This document shows positions 38,470 through 46,846 of a DNA stretch of 64,000 nucleotides, piece after piece. Within the stretch, counting starts at the first letter, position 1; every line of letters begins with the position of its first letter. The stretch covers positions 1,798,001-1,862,000 of the forward strand of contig OY970278.1 in assembly GCA_963715815.1 (NCBI GenBank), read 5' to 3'. The stretch comes from JAFAMS01 sp963715815. Lineage in GTDB: Bacteria; Vulcanimicrobiota; Vulcanimicrobiia; Vulcanimicrobiales; Vulcanimicrobiaceae. Under the pieces are notes generated by a model. That model saw nothing but the letters and a program-made list of their open reading frames with translations. It was not told where the DNA came from and searched no databases. Both the position numbers and the translations under genes were made by a program.

Positions 38470-40860
38470 GTGTCGCCCGGTCTGGCGGTCGACGTGCTCG
38501 TTCACCTTCGAACCGCACGTTTTGATACGCCCCTTACGTATGCGCTTCCCGATGGTTTGTCTCCGCGCATCGGCGACGTCGTCCGTGTTCCGCTGGGGAC
38601 GCGCCAAGTCTACGGCTACGTTGTTTCGGCGCCGTTAACAAATAGCGACGCCACGCTTCGTTCGGTTGACAAGGTTTCGGATGCTCCACGCGCGTTTGAT
38701 AAAGTCGGTTTAGCGCTCGCGCGATTTATTGCTAATCGAGCGGTATGCACGCTTGGTGAAGCGCTCGGCGCAGTCGTTCTTGCCGGCGCGATCCCGCGCG
38801 TCGAGGAGAAGATTCAAGTCGTCGCACCTTCGCCGACGCCGTCGCGATACGCGGGCGTGCCGGAGCGCTTGCTGCGATTGATTTGGAACGATTTGCGCGA
38901 CGGGTTTTCCGTCGAGGCGCTGTTGCGTCATCCGGAAGCGCGGCGGGCTGCCGATCGTGCGACCTTGCTGCGGCATGTGGGGAGTCTTGTGCGCAGCGGT
39001 GATCTCGTGCGCGCTCGCACCATGGGCGGTCCGCGCGTTACGGAGCGAACTCGGGCGCTGCTCGTTCCCGGCGAGGGAGAGATCGCCGGTAGAAAGGCCG
39101 CAGCGCTGGCTTCGACGGTGCGCGAAGCGGGCTCACTACGTCGCTCGGATGCGCTCTTGGAAGGTTACTCGCACGCCGTCATCGCGCGCACGATCGCATC
39201 CGGCGCGATTCGCGAGATCCAACAGTCGGCACGCACCATGCGCGGTTCGGAAGGGATCGTGCGTCCCGCGCTCACGCCCTCGAGCGATCAACGCGTAGCG
39301 CTCGCAAAGATTCGCGAGAAGCTAACGACGTCGTCCTTCGATGAGCTGTTGCTCTACGGTGTCACCGGCAGCGGCAAGACGCTCGTCTATTTGGAAGCGA
39401 TCGCCGACGTCGTCGAAGCCGGTGGTCGTGCAATCGTGCTCGTTCCGGAAATCTCGCTTACCCCGCAGACGGCGCGGCGCTTTGAAGCGGTCTTCGGCGA
39501 CCGCGTCGCGGTGCTGCACTCGGCGCTCTCGCAGCGCGAACGCTACGATGCCTGGCAGGCGGCCGCGCGGGGTGAGATCAGCGTCGTCGTCGGGGCTCGT
39601 TCTGCCATCTTTGCGCCACTCGATGACGTGCGGCTGGTCGTCGTGGACGAGGCCCATGAGACCTCATACCGGCAAGAGACGACGCCCCGCTACGACGCGC
39701 TGGCCGTTGCCCGCGAACGGATGCGCTTGGCAAATGGGCTCTTGATTCTCGGTACGGCCACGCCGCCGCTGACATCATACGAGCGTGCCCTACGAGGCGA
39801 AATCGATCTCGTGCGGTTGACGACACGCGCGACCGCGGCTGCGATGCCGGAGGTGCGCGTCATTGACATGACGCGTGAGTTTTCCAGCGGAAACCGGCGC
39901 GCGTTTTCGAGTCTGTTGACGGAAGCGATTGCCGCGCGTCTGGAGAGCGGCGAGAAAACTATTTTATTCGTTAATAGGCGCGGCTCGGCCGGCTTCATCT
40001 TATGTCGCGGTTGCGGTTACGTCCCCGAGTGCACGCGCTGCTCGACGTCGCTCGTCGCGCATCGCAGCGAAGGTCTCTTGCGGTGCCACCATTGCGACCT
40101 GCAGCTTGCATTGCCCGACGTCTGTCCCCGTTGCAAAAATTCTGCGTTCCGAGAGTTCGGAATTGGGACGGAAAAAGTCGCGGAAGAGGTGAAGAAGCTG
40201 TGGCCGGGTGCGCGCGTGGTCCGGATGGACTCCGATACGACAACTCGTGTCGGGGACCACGCCCGCATCCTGTCAATCTTTGAAACCGACGCCGACATTT
40301 TGGTCGGAACGCAAATGGTTGCCAAGGGTCTTGATTTCCCGAGCGTAACGCTCGTCGGCGTCGTTGCTGCAGATCTCGGATTGCACGCACCCGACTATCG
40401 TGCGGCTGAACGAACGTTCGATCTCATCGCGCAAGTGTGCGGTCGCAGTGGACGTTCGCGTCCCGGAATCGCGATCGTCCAAACGTATGCGCCCGATCAT
40501 CCTGCGATTGCACTCGGCGCGCGCGCCGATTTCGATGCGTTCGCACGCGAGGAGCTGGAGGAGCGCAAGGCGCTTGCGTATCCGCCCTTCGGCGAGCTTG
40601 CTTATGTCGGCGTCTCGGGACGTTCGCAAAAAGCGGTCGAGAAAGCAGTGCGTGGCTACGCTGCGATCTTGCGCCAGGAGCGCGCCGGTGAGATTTTAGG
40701 CCCTTCCCCGTTGCCGATCGCACGTTTGAACGAGGAATGGCGATGGCGCGTCGGAGTTAAGGCACCGAGTCTCGAATTGATGCGTGGGGTGGTCCGCAAT
40801 CGCATCCTTCCGCTGGCACACAAGGATCGTTCGACGCGAGTGTGGATCGCATTTGACTGA
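38470..40860 (+). CDS. priA: Primosomal replication protein PriA
   Basis: A 796-residue helicase. The N-terminal 3'-DNA-binding domain begins AVDVLVHLRTARFDTPLTYA. The helicase core has Walker A GVTGSGKTLVYLEA and the VVDEAHETSYRQ motif. The zinc module inserted in the helicase has eight Cys in pairs (LCRGCGYVPECTRC, LRCHHCDLQ, VCPRCKN). Motif V/VI lies in TQMVAKGLDFPSV and QVCGRSGRSRPG. PriA restarts stalled forks. GTG start 20 bp after pilQ. Confidence 0.94.
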   Translation: MSPGLAVDVLVHLRTARFDTPLTYALPDGLSPRIGDVVRVPLGTRQVYGYVVSAPLTNSDATLRSVDKVSDAPRAFDKVGLALARFIANRAVCTLGEALGAVVLAGAIPRVEEKIQVVAPSPTPSRYAGVPERLLRLIWNDLRDGFSVEALLRHPEARRAADRATLLRHVGSLVRSGDLVRARTMGGPRVTERTRALLVPGEGEIAGRKAAALASTVREAGSLRRSDALLEGYSHAVIARTIASGAIREIQQSARTMRGSEGIVRPALTPSSDQRVALAKIREKLTTSSFDELLLYGVTGSGKTLVYLEAIADVVEAGGRAIVLVPEISLTPQTARRFEAVFGDRVAVLHSALSQRERYDAWQAAARGEISVVVGARSAIFAPLDDVRLVVVDEAHETSYRQETTPRYDALAVARERMRLANGLLILGTATPPLTSYERALRGEIDLVRLTTRATAAAMPEVRVIDMTREFSSGNRRAFSSLLTEAIAARLESGEKTILFVNRRGSAGFILCRGCGYVPECTRCSTSLVAHRSEGLLRCHHCDLQLALPDVCPRCKNSAFREFGIGTEKVAEEVKKLWPGARVVRMDSDTTTRVGDHARILSIFETDADILVGTQMVAKGLDFPSVTLVGVVAADLGLHAPDYRAAERTFDLIAQVCGRSGRSRPGIAIVQTYAPDHPAIALGARADFDAFAREELEERKALAYPPFGELAYVGVSGRSQKAVEKAVRGYAAILRQERAGEILGPSPLPIARLNEEWRWRVGVKAPSLELMRGVVRNRILPLAHKDRSTRVWIAFD

Positions 40861-40878
40861 GACGGGGTTGTACCAAGC

Positions 40879-42540
40879 GTGAATCCTATGGATCCGTTCG
40901 GGGTAGGCAAGGCCACCCTCGATGTGTGGCAGGCGATGATTAAAGAGCCTGACCGCCTCGCTGAGTCGCAGGCCCACTTCGCAAAGCTGTGGATCGACCT
41001 CTGGACGCGCAACGCCGAACACGCGGTGACGGGCGCGAACGGCGAGACGCCCGTCGTCTCACCGGAACCCGGCGACCGCCGCTTTGCGAACGCCGCATGG
41101 TCCGAGAACCCGGCGCTCGATACGCTCAAGCAAGCGTATCTGCTCATCACCGAAGCATTCTTGAGCGCGATCGAGGCGGCCGACGTCGACGAGCGCACCA
41201 AGCGCCGCGCAAAGTTTTTCGCAAAACAGTTTTGCGACATGATGAGCCCCTCGAATATGGCGTTCCTCAATCCCGATGTCATCGAGGCAACGCTGCGCTC
41301 CGGCGGCGAGAATCTGGTCAAGGGTTGGAAAAACGCGGCGGAAGATCTGACCAATAACGAAGGCCGGGTTGCGCTCGTCGATACGGACGCGTTCGAGGTC
41401 GGCAAAAACGTTGGGACGACGAAGGGCAAAGTCGTTTTCCGCAACGACATGATGGAGCTGATTCAGTACGACGCGACGACCGAGACGGTCCACGAGCGTC
41501 CACTGATCGTTGCGCCGCCCTGGATCAACAAATACTACATCCTTGATTTGCAGACGAAGAACAGCTTCGTTGGGCACGCGACGGACGCAGGCTTCCAAAC
41601 TTTCGTGATCTCGTGGCGCAATCCGGATGCCTCGATGGCCGACGTTACGATGCGCGATTACATCCTGCGCGGCGGCCTCGAAGCCGCGCGCGTCGCGGGT
41701 GAGATAGCCGGGACACGCGAGGTCACGATGAACGGCTACTGCCTGGGCGGGACGCTGCTTTCAATGCTGCTCGCATATCAGGCAGCGAAACCGGCCGCGA
41801 AAAAAGATCCGAAGATTACGGCCGCAACGTTCATGGCGTCGCTGGTTGATTTCCGCGAGCCCGGTGAGATCGTCAACTTCCTGGGTGAAGACGCGCTCGA
41901 GTTCATCGAGAAGAAGATGAACGAACGCGGTTATCTCGAGGGCCGCGAGATGGCGGATACGTTCAACATGCTGCGCTCCAACGATTTGATTTGGACGCCG
42001 GCCGTCAACCGGTATCTGCTCGGCAAAGACGCGCCGGCCTTCGACTTACTGTATTGGAACAACGACGCGACGCGTATGCCCGCGACGATGCACAGTTATT
42101 ATCTGCGCCATATGTACATGCAGAACGATCTCATCGTTCCGAACAAACTCGAGATCGACGGGGTCGGCATCGATCTGCGCAAGATCGATATCCCGATGTA
42201 CCTCGTTGCGACGCGCGAAGATCACATCGCGCCGTGGCGCTCGGTCTACGCGCTTACGCAGCTCACGTCTGGACCATCGACATTCCGGCTCGCGAATTCC
42301 GGACACATTGCCGGCGTCGTGAATCCGCCCGGCAATAAGAAGGCACAGTATTGGGCCTCCGACGCGACGCCGAGCGATCCCGAAGTCTGGCTTAAAGGCG
42401 CGACGTTGCGCGAGGGCTCGTGGTGGCCGGATTGGTACGAATGGCTCGGCGCGAAATCAGGCGCGAATATTGCGCCCCCGGAAAACACAAAATACCCGGA
42501 GCTTGCAGCAGCCCCGGGTACCTACGTGCTCGTTAAGTAG
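40879..42540 (+). CDS. phaC: Class I-type poly(3-hydroxyalkanoate) synthase
   Basis: A 553-residue PHA synthase (545 from the ATG at 40888). The lipase-like box is GYCLGG with nucleophile Cys at about 288; the other triad residues are Asp 448 in TREDHIAPW and His 476 in SGHIAGVVNPPG. PPWINKYYILDL and VFMVSWRNPD-like FVISWRNPDASM are diagnostic. It polymerises (R)-3-hydroxyacyl-CoA into storage granules. No phaA, phaB or phasin gene is adjacent; the MaoC hydratase at 26563 could supply substrate from beta-oxidation. Confidence 0.93.
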   Translation: MNPMDPFGVGKATLDVWQAMIKEPDRLAESQAHFAKLWIDLWTRNAEHAVTGANGETPVVSPEPGDRRFANAAWSENPALDTLKQAYLLITEAFLSAIEAADVDERTKRRAKFFAKQFCDMMSPSNMAFLNPDVIEATLRSGGENLVKGWKNAAEDLTNNEGRVALVDTDAFEVGKNVGTTKGKVVFRNDMMELIQYDATTETVHERPLIVAPPWINKYYILDLQTKNSFVGHATDAGFQTFVISWRNPDASMADVTMRDYILRGGLEAARVAGEIAGTREVTMNGYCLGGTLLSMLLAYQAAKPAAKKDPKITAATFMASLVDFREPGEIVNFLGEDALEFIEKKMNERGYLEGREMADTFNMLRSNDLIWTPAVNRYLLGKDAPAFDLLYWNNDATRMPATMHSYYLRHMYMQNDLIVPNKLEIDGVGIDLRKIDIPMYLVATREDHIAPWRSVYALTQLTSGPSTFRLANSGHIAGVVNPPGNKKAQYWASDATPSDPEVWLKGATLREGSWWPDWYEWLGAKSGANIAPPENTKYPELAAAPGTYVLVK

Positions 42541-42543
42541 CGC

Positions 42544-42852
42544 TTACTTCTTCGCGCTGGTTTTCTTGGTCGCGCGCTTTGCCGGTTTGGCCGGCGCGGC
42601 AGCAGCCTTGGCGGCAACGGCTTGCGCCTTCGCCAGGCGCGATTTCTTGCGCGACGCTTTGTTCTTGTGGATGGCGCCGCGCTTTGCGGCCTTATCGAAT
42701 TCGGAAGCGACCTCGCGAGCGAGCGCGCTGTCGGGCAGCTGATCGACGCCCTTCTTGTACAGCGTCTTCAGGCGCGTTTTGGTGTCGAGGTTACGAACGC
42801 GACGTTTCGTCGATTGCCGGACCCACTTCTCGGCAGATTTGATATTAGGCAC
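42544..42852 (-). CDS. rpsT: Small ribosomal subunit protein bS20
   Basis: A 102-residue basic protein matching bS20: PNIKSAEKWVRQSTKRRVRN, then KTRLKTLYKKGVDQL, EFDKAAKRGAIHKNKASRKK and an Ala/Lys-rich tail longer than usual (AAAAPAKPAKRATKKTSAKK). bS20 binds 16S rRNA early in 30S assembly. The start is GTG at 42852. A TATAGT -10 box ends only 7 nt before it, suggesting a leaderless or nearly leaderless mRNA. It converges with phaC with 3 bp between the stops. Confidence 0.95.
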   Translation of the reverse strand: MPNIKSAEKWVRQSTKRRVRNLDTKTRLKTLYKKGVDQLPDSALAREVASEFDKAAKRGAIHKNKASRKKSRLAKAQAVAAKAAAAPAKPAKRATKKTSAKK

Positions 42853-42859
42853 GTCGCGT

Positions 42860-42889
42860 ACTATAGCAGTTCTTGCGAGGCCGGCGCAA
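42860..42889 (-). promoter_or_regulatory. rpsT promoter, leaderless geometry
   Basis: Reverse strand: TTGCGC (42889-42884), 18-bp spacer, TATAGT (42865-42860). The predicted start site falls at or one base before the GTG start codon, so there is no room for a ribosome-binding site. Confidence 0.5.
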
Positions 42890-42934
42890 TAATGATGGCG
42901 TGCACTAATGGTGATGGGCCGAGCGCTTTGGGGG

Positions 42935-42953
42935 CCCCGCGCGAAGCGTGGGG
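42935..42953. terminator. GC-rich hairpin after rsgA
   Basis: CCCCGCGC and GCGTGGGG pair around a GAA loop just beyond the rsgA stop, between rsgA and the rpsT promoter. There is no T-run directly on the reverse-strand side, so it may be a pause or processing hairpin and not a simple terminator. Confidence 0.35.
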
Positions 42954-42988
42954 GGCGCGGAGCCTGGGGCGGAGCGCCTTTAAATCAA

Positions 42989-43879
42989 TTAGCTATAGTT
43001 AGACAAGGGGTCAGCCCGGTCCAGGATCAGCCTATAGCTCTCGTAGCGGCTGGCGGCGATCCGGCCTTCCTTCAGGGCTAGGCGTACGGCGCAACCCGGC
43101 TCGGCCATATGCGCGCAGTCGCGGAACCGGCACTGGGGCACGAGCGGCTCGAACTCGACGAAGGCGCGCGAGAGATCGCCCGTCGGTATGTCGCCGAGCT
43201 CGAAGGCGCCAACGCCCGGACTATCGATCAAAAAGCCGTCGCCCAAGCGAAGCAGCCGAGCGGTGGACGTTGTCTGGCGCCCCCGTCCGAAGCGGGAGAC
43301 GTCGCCGACTTCGGTTGCGCCGCCGAGGGCGCGGTAGATGGAGCTCTTGCCGACACCGGATTGTCCGACGAGCAACGCGTGCGCGTCGCCAAGGGCACTA
43401 CGTAAATTTTCGATTCCGTCGCCACGTTTGGGCTGCAAATCGAATGCGCGATATCCAAGCGACCGATATAACTCGAGAGTGCGCGACGCATCGACGCCGT
43501 CGGTGAGGTCGACTTTCGTAAGCAACACGAGGACGGAGCGTTCTTGGAGCTCTGCAAATGCAACCAGCTGATCGATCATTGAAAGACGAATCGGAGGATC
43601 GACCATCGCGGCGACGATTGCGATCGTGTCGACATTCGCCGCCATACTCTTGGTGCGGCCCTTGACGGTAAGGCGCTCCAGCTCGAACGTTCGCGGAGCG
43701 ACGCGATCGACGACGACCGTTCCATCGTCGTGCGGACGGACATCGACGAGGTCGCCGGGTAGCAACATCGACTGCATCTTTTCGCCCTTGCGGCGCAGCG
43801 ACGCGAGACGCGGAGTCTCTTCGTCGTCGAGTACTACCCAGGCGCTATTGCGTCCAACACTAACGACGCGCGCACGCAT
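42989..43879 (-). CDS. rsgA: Ribosome small subunit-dependent GTPase A
   Basis: A 296-residue circularly permuted GTPase. An OB domain opens (RARVVSVGRNSAWVVL). The G motifs come in the order G4 (LLTKVDLTDG), G1 (GQSGVGKSSIYRAL), G3 (IDSPGVGAFEL). The C-terminal zinc site is CRFRDCAHMAEPGC. RsgA checks late 30S maturation. ATG 43879 is preferred over one at 43933, which would overlap the divergent gene at 43895. Only 15 bp separate the two start codons, so each promoter must lie in the other gene. Confidence 0.94.
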   Translation of the reverse strand: MRARVVSVGRNSAWVVLDDEETPRLASLRRKGEKMQSMLLPGDLVDVRPHDDGTVVVDRVAPRTFELERLTVKGRTKSMAANVDTIAIVAAMVDPPIRLSMIDQLVAFAELQERSVLVLLTKVDLTDGVDASRTLELYRSLGYRAFDLQPKRGDGIENLRSALGDAHALLVGQSGVGKSSIYRALGGATEVGDVSRFGRGRQTTSTARLLRLGDGFLIDSPGVGAFELGDIPTGDLSRAFVEFEPLVPQCRFRDCAHMAEPGCAVRLALKEGRIAASRYESYRLILDRADPLSNYS

Positions 43880-43894
43880 GAGCTTGTCGTTGTC

Positions 43895-44257
43895 ATGCGG
43901 AAGATTGTTATCGCTTTGGATTCTATCTCCCAAATCGAGTTCGAGTTTGATGACCCGCGCGAAAGCGCTGCGGTCCTGCTGGCGCTTGAAGGACGTGGAA
44001 AACCGGTGGGTGTGAAAAGCTGCGAGCAGAGGACCGGCGCGCTAATCGTTCGCGTCGACCCAGCTATTACACCGCCCAGCCTCGTGCGCCATCTCGTCGA
44101 CATCGAGCGCCGCCGATTTGCGGACTCGCAGACGACCGACGTTCGTACCCTCGACGACAGCCGGCTCGCACGCCTGGTCGCGGCAGCAATTCAAGAGCCG
44201 GATCTCGACGAGAACCGAATTATCGAGCATCTCGTCCCGGAGCTTGATATCAGGTGA
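43895..44257 (+). CDS. Unknown protein upstream of cdaA
   Basis: A 120-residue protein I do not recognise. It opens RKIVIALDSISQIEFEFDDP, then ESAAVLLALEGRGKPVGVKS, and has a helical second half (LDDSRLARLVAAAIQEPDLD). It looks cytoplasmic and compact. It is coupled to cdaA by a GTGA overlap, so it may take part in c-di-AMP control or simply share the transcript. Divergent from rsgA. Confidence 0.6.
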   Translation: MRKIVIALDSISQIEFEFDDPRESAAVLLALEGRGKPVGVKSCEQRTGALIVRVDPAITPPSLVRHLVDIERRRFADSQTTDVRTLDDSRLARLVAAAIQEPDLDENRIIEHLVPELDIR

Positions 44258-45129
44258 CGAGTTTGAGCCTGCCGGCTCTCGGGACGTTTCCCGTCGGATT
44301 ACTCGACCTACTCGACGTCGCCGTGACGTCGGTGCTCATCTATTATTTCCTATTGTTGATCCGCGGGACGCGTGCCGTCCAAATCATGGTCGGTCTGTTC
44401 GTTTTGGTCGTATTGTTGGCCGCAGCCAAAGTGCTGCATCTGCTGCTGCTCTCGACCGTGATGCAATACGTCGTGATCGCAATTGCGGTCACGTTGCCGA
44501 TTGTTTTTCAGCCCGAGCTGCGCCGCGCGCTCGAGCAGATTGGCCGCGGCGGCTTCTTGGCGGCGCTCAACCCGGCTGACGATCCAGCCCGAAACGACGA
44601 GCTGATGGCGATGCTGGCCGCCACCGCCGAGGCGCTTTCAAGCTCGCGGACCGGTGCCCTAATCGTAATCGAGCAGACCACGGGTCTGGGCGAGATCATC
44701 GAAGCCGGGACGCGACTCGATGCACTGACCTCGGTCGATCTGCTACTTTCGATTTTTGCACGCGCAAGCGCGCTTCACGATGGCGCCGTCATCGTTCAGC
44801 ATGGCCGCATCGCCGCTGCCAGCTGCTACCTGCCGCTCTCCGAAACGATCACCGACCGCCACATTGGCACGCGGCACCGCGCCGCGATCGGGCTTTCGGA
44901 GCAAACCGACGCGGTCGTCCTCGTCGTTTCTGAACAGAGCGGAGCGATTTCAATCGCGCGCGGCGGCCGGCTTTCGCGCGAGATAGCCGATCAAGAGCGC
45001 CTGCGGCGGGTGCTCCTTGCCGTTACGCGCCCACCCCGAGTCCGCCGGCAGAAGACCCCAAACTTACTAGAACGGATGAGAACGCGAATTCCACGTGCTG
45101 CGAGCCTTACGGAAAAACTTCGGACTTAA
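44254..45129 (+). CDS. cdaA: Diadenylate cyclase CdaA
   Basis: A 291-residue CdaA/DacA. Three N-terminal membrane helices (VAVTSVLIYYFLLLIRG, VQIMVGLFVLVVLLAAAKVL, VMQYVVIAIAVTLPIVFQP) precede the DAC domain. The catalytic DGA is in ASALHDGAVIVQHGRIAAAS, followed by CYLPLS, and the RHR motif is in IGTRHRAAIGLSE. It makes c-di-AMP from two ATP. The C-terminal 40 residues are basic. The gene is followed by a short CdaR and glmM, the classical three-gene order. Confidence 0.94.
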   Translation: MTSLSLPALGTFPVGLLDLLDVAVTSVLIYYFLLLIRGTRAVQIMVGLFVLVVLLAAAKVLHLLLLSTVMQYVVIAIAVTLPIVFQPELRRALEQIGRGGFLAALNPADDPARNDELMAMLAATAEALSSSRTGALIVIEQTTGLGEIIEAGTRLDALTSVDLLLSIFARASALHDGAVIVQHGRIAAASCYLPLSETITDRHIGTRHRAAIGLSEQTDAVVLVVSEQSGAISIARGGRLSREIADQERLRRVLLAVTRPPRVRRQKTPNLLERMRTRIPRAASLTEKLRT

Positions 45130-45280
45130 ACTATTTAGCTTCGCGCTGGCACTCGGCGGATGGGCGTATTTTCGCTTTCTCGCGGCGCCGGCGGTGAGCG
45201 ATCCGTTCGAACATGTCGGCATTCCGGTGACCGTCAACGCGCTTCCAGCGCGGAGCGCCACCCCCGTTCCGACTAAGTAG
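45095..45280 (+). CDS. Very short CdaR (YbbR)-like membrane protein
   Basis: A 61-residue protein made of a membrane helix with the YbbR/CdaR signature NFGLKLFSFALALGGWAYFR and about 25 residues outside, ending PVTVNALPARSATPVPTK. Usual CdaR proteins have three or four YbbR domains of about 80 residues each after this helix; here none is complete. GTG start inside cdaA, stop 6 bp before glmM. No downstream frame continues the YbbR sequence, because glmM starts at once, so this looks like a natural minimal form. Confidence 0.75.
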   Translation: MLRALRKNFGLKLFSFALALGGWAYFRFLAAPAVSDPFEHVGIPVTVNALPARSATPVPTK

Positions 45281-45285
45281 CGGTT

Positions 45286-46632
45286 ATGGGTCGTCTTTTC
45301 GGGACCGACGGCGTCCGCGGAGTTGCGAACGCCGATCTAACCCCTGAGCTCGCGTTGCGCATCGGCCGCGCAACCGGCGCCATGCTGGCGCACAAGGTCG
45401 ATATCGTTCATCCGGTGGTTGTCGGCCGCGACACGCGCGTCTCCGGATCGATGCTCGGGGCCGCGATCGTCGCGGGCGTTACGTCGACTGGCCGCAACGT
45501 CATCACGCTCGGTGTGATCCCGACGCCAGGCATCGCGCGCATCACGACGGCAATCGATGCTGCGGCCGGCATCATGATCAGCGCGTCGCACAATCCAATT
45601 GAAGACAATGGAATAAAGATCTTCGGTCCCGACGGCTTCAAACTGACCGACGCCGAGGAAGACGAGATCGCGTCCCTCATCGACGCGAAGGATCTGCCGC
45701 GCCCAACGCATTTAGACGTGGGCATCGTGTCGGCGAGCCGGGGTTTGATCGAACGCTACGCCTCGGCCATAATCGAAGCCGGGAGCGATTTACACGGGCT
45801 GACGGTCGTCGTCGACGCGGCGTTCGGGGCGGCATTCGAGATCGGGCCGCACGTCTTGCGGCAGCTTGGCGCGAACGTCATCGCGATAAACGCGGAAAAC
45901 GATGGCTCACGAATCAACGTCAAGTGCGGCGCAACGGATTTGGGGCCGCTGCAAGAAGCCGTGAAAAACCAAGCCGGCGAGAGTGTTTTGGGCGTCGCGT
46001 TCGACGGTGATGCGGATCGCGCGCTGTTCGTCGACGAACATGGCGAAAAATTAACCGGCGATCACGTTATGTTAATCCTTTCGCGTGAGATGCAACGCGA
46101 GGGCAAGCTTCCGAAAGCAACGGTCATCGGTACGGTTATGAGCAACGTCGGTCTCGAGGTTGCGCTCAAACGCGAAGGCATCACGCTTGAACGCATGCCG
46201 GTCGGCGATCGGTACGTTCTCGAGCGCATGCGTGCGGGTGAGTTTCGTTTGGGCGGCGAGCAGTCGGGCCACATCATCGATCTCGCGCGCAACACGACCG
46301 GTGATGGTTTGCTGACGGCGGTCAGTTTGTTCGGCTCCGTGGTCCGCAGTGGACGGACGCTGCACGATCTGGCTAAAGATCTCGTTGAGTTTCCGCAGAT
46401 TCTCGTAAACGTGCGCGTCGAATCGGAAAAAGAAAAGATTGCGGCATGCCCGGGCGTCGCGACAGCGATCGAACGTGCGGAACGCGAGCTTGCCGGCGAA
46501 GGAAGAATCCTCGTTCGGCCATCAGGGACCGAGCCATTAGTTCGTGTCATGCTCGAGGGCCCGGATTCGGATCAAATCGGGCGTTTGGCCCAAAACATCG
46601 CCGACGCGATCCGGGAAGCAACGCTCGCATAG
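45286..46632 (+). CDS. glmM: Phosphoglucosamine mutase GlmM
   Basis: A 448-residue mutase. It starts GRLFGTDGVRGVAN. The phosphoserine is S101 in MISASHNPIEDNG; the metal loop is FDGDADRALFVDE; the sugar-binding loop is GGEQSGHIIDL; the phosphate-binding loop is VRPSGTEPLVRVM. It makes glucosamine-1-phosphate for peptidoglycan and LPS. In other bacteria GlmM binds and inhibits CdaA, which fits the operon. A perfect CTCGCCG/CGGCGAG hairpin follows the stop at 46633-46650. Confidence 0.95.
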   Translation: MGRLFGTDGVRGVANADLTPELALRIGRATGAMLAHKVDIVHPVVVGRDTRVSGSMLGAAIVAGVTSTGRNVITLGVIPTPGIARITTAIDAAAGIMISASHNPIEDNGIKIFGPDGFKLTDAEEDEIASLIDAKDLPRPTHLDVGIVSASRGLIERYASAIIEAGSDLHGLTVVVDAAFGAAFEIGPHVLRQLGANVIAINAENDGSRINVKCGATDLGPLQEAVKNQAGESVLGVAFDGDADRALFVDEHGEKLTGDHVMLILSREMQREGKLPKATVIGTVMSNVGLEVALKREGITLERMPVGDRYVLERMRAGEFRLGGEQSGHIIDLARNTTGDGLLTAVSLFGSVVRSGRTLHDLAKDLVEFPQILVNVRVESEKEKIAACPGVATAIERAERELAGEGRILVRPSGTEPLVRVMLEGPDSDQIGRLAQNIADAIREATLA

Positions 46633-46703
46633 CTCGCCGATAACGGCGAGGAGGATGGGGGATTACCCCTGCCAAAGGCCGCCCTCGAACCCCCCACCGT
46701 GGG

Positions 46704-46831
46704 GGGCGCTCTTATGGCTGAGTCCGGATCGGGTGATCTGGAGCGGGGGAAACCAGGCAGGGGTGAACGCGCCGGTCGGCGCGAGGGCAATCTTTCAGTC
46801 CTAACCCGACAACTAACCCCGTAAGCGTCCG
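46704..46831 (+). ncRNA. c-di-AMP riboswitch (ydaO/yuaA type)
   Basis: The 214-bp gap before the NlpC/P60 gene carries the hallmarks of the ydaO aptamer: GAGCGGGGGAAACCA at 46741-46755, GGGGTGAAC at 46760-46768, and the 3' block CCGACAACTAACCCCGTAAG ending with GCGTCC at 46830. GGCGCTCTTA at 46705 can pair with the 3' GTAAGCG to close P1. This class binds c-di-AMP and usually turns genes off, often in front of cell wall hydrolases. It lies after glmM in the locus that makes the ligand. A C6/G6 hairpin (46690-46706) precedes it. Confidence 0.85.
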
Positions 46832-46846
46832 AAAGAAGGAGCTCTT

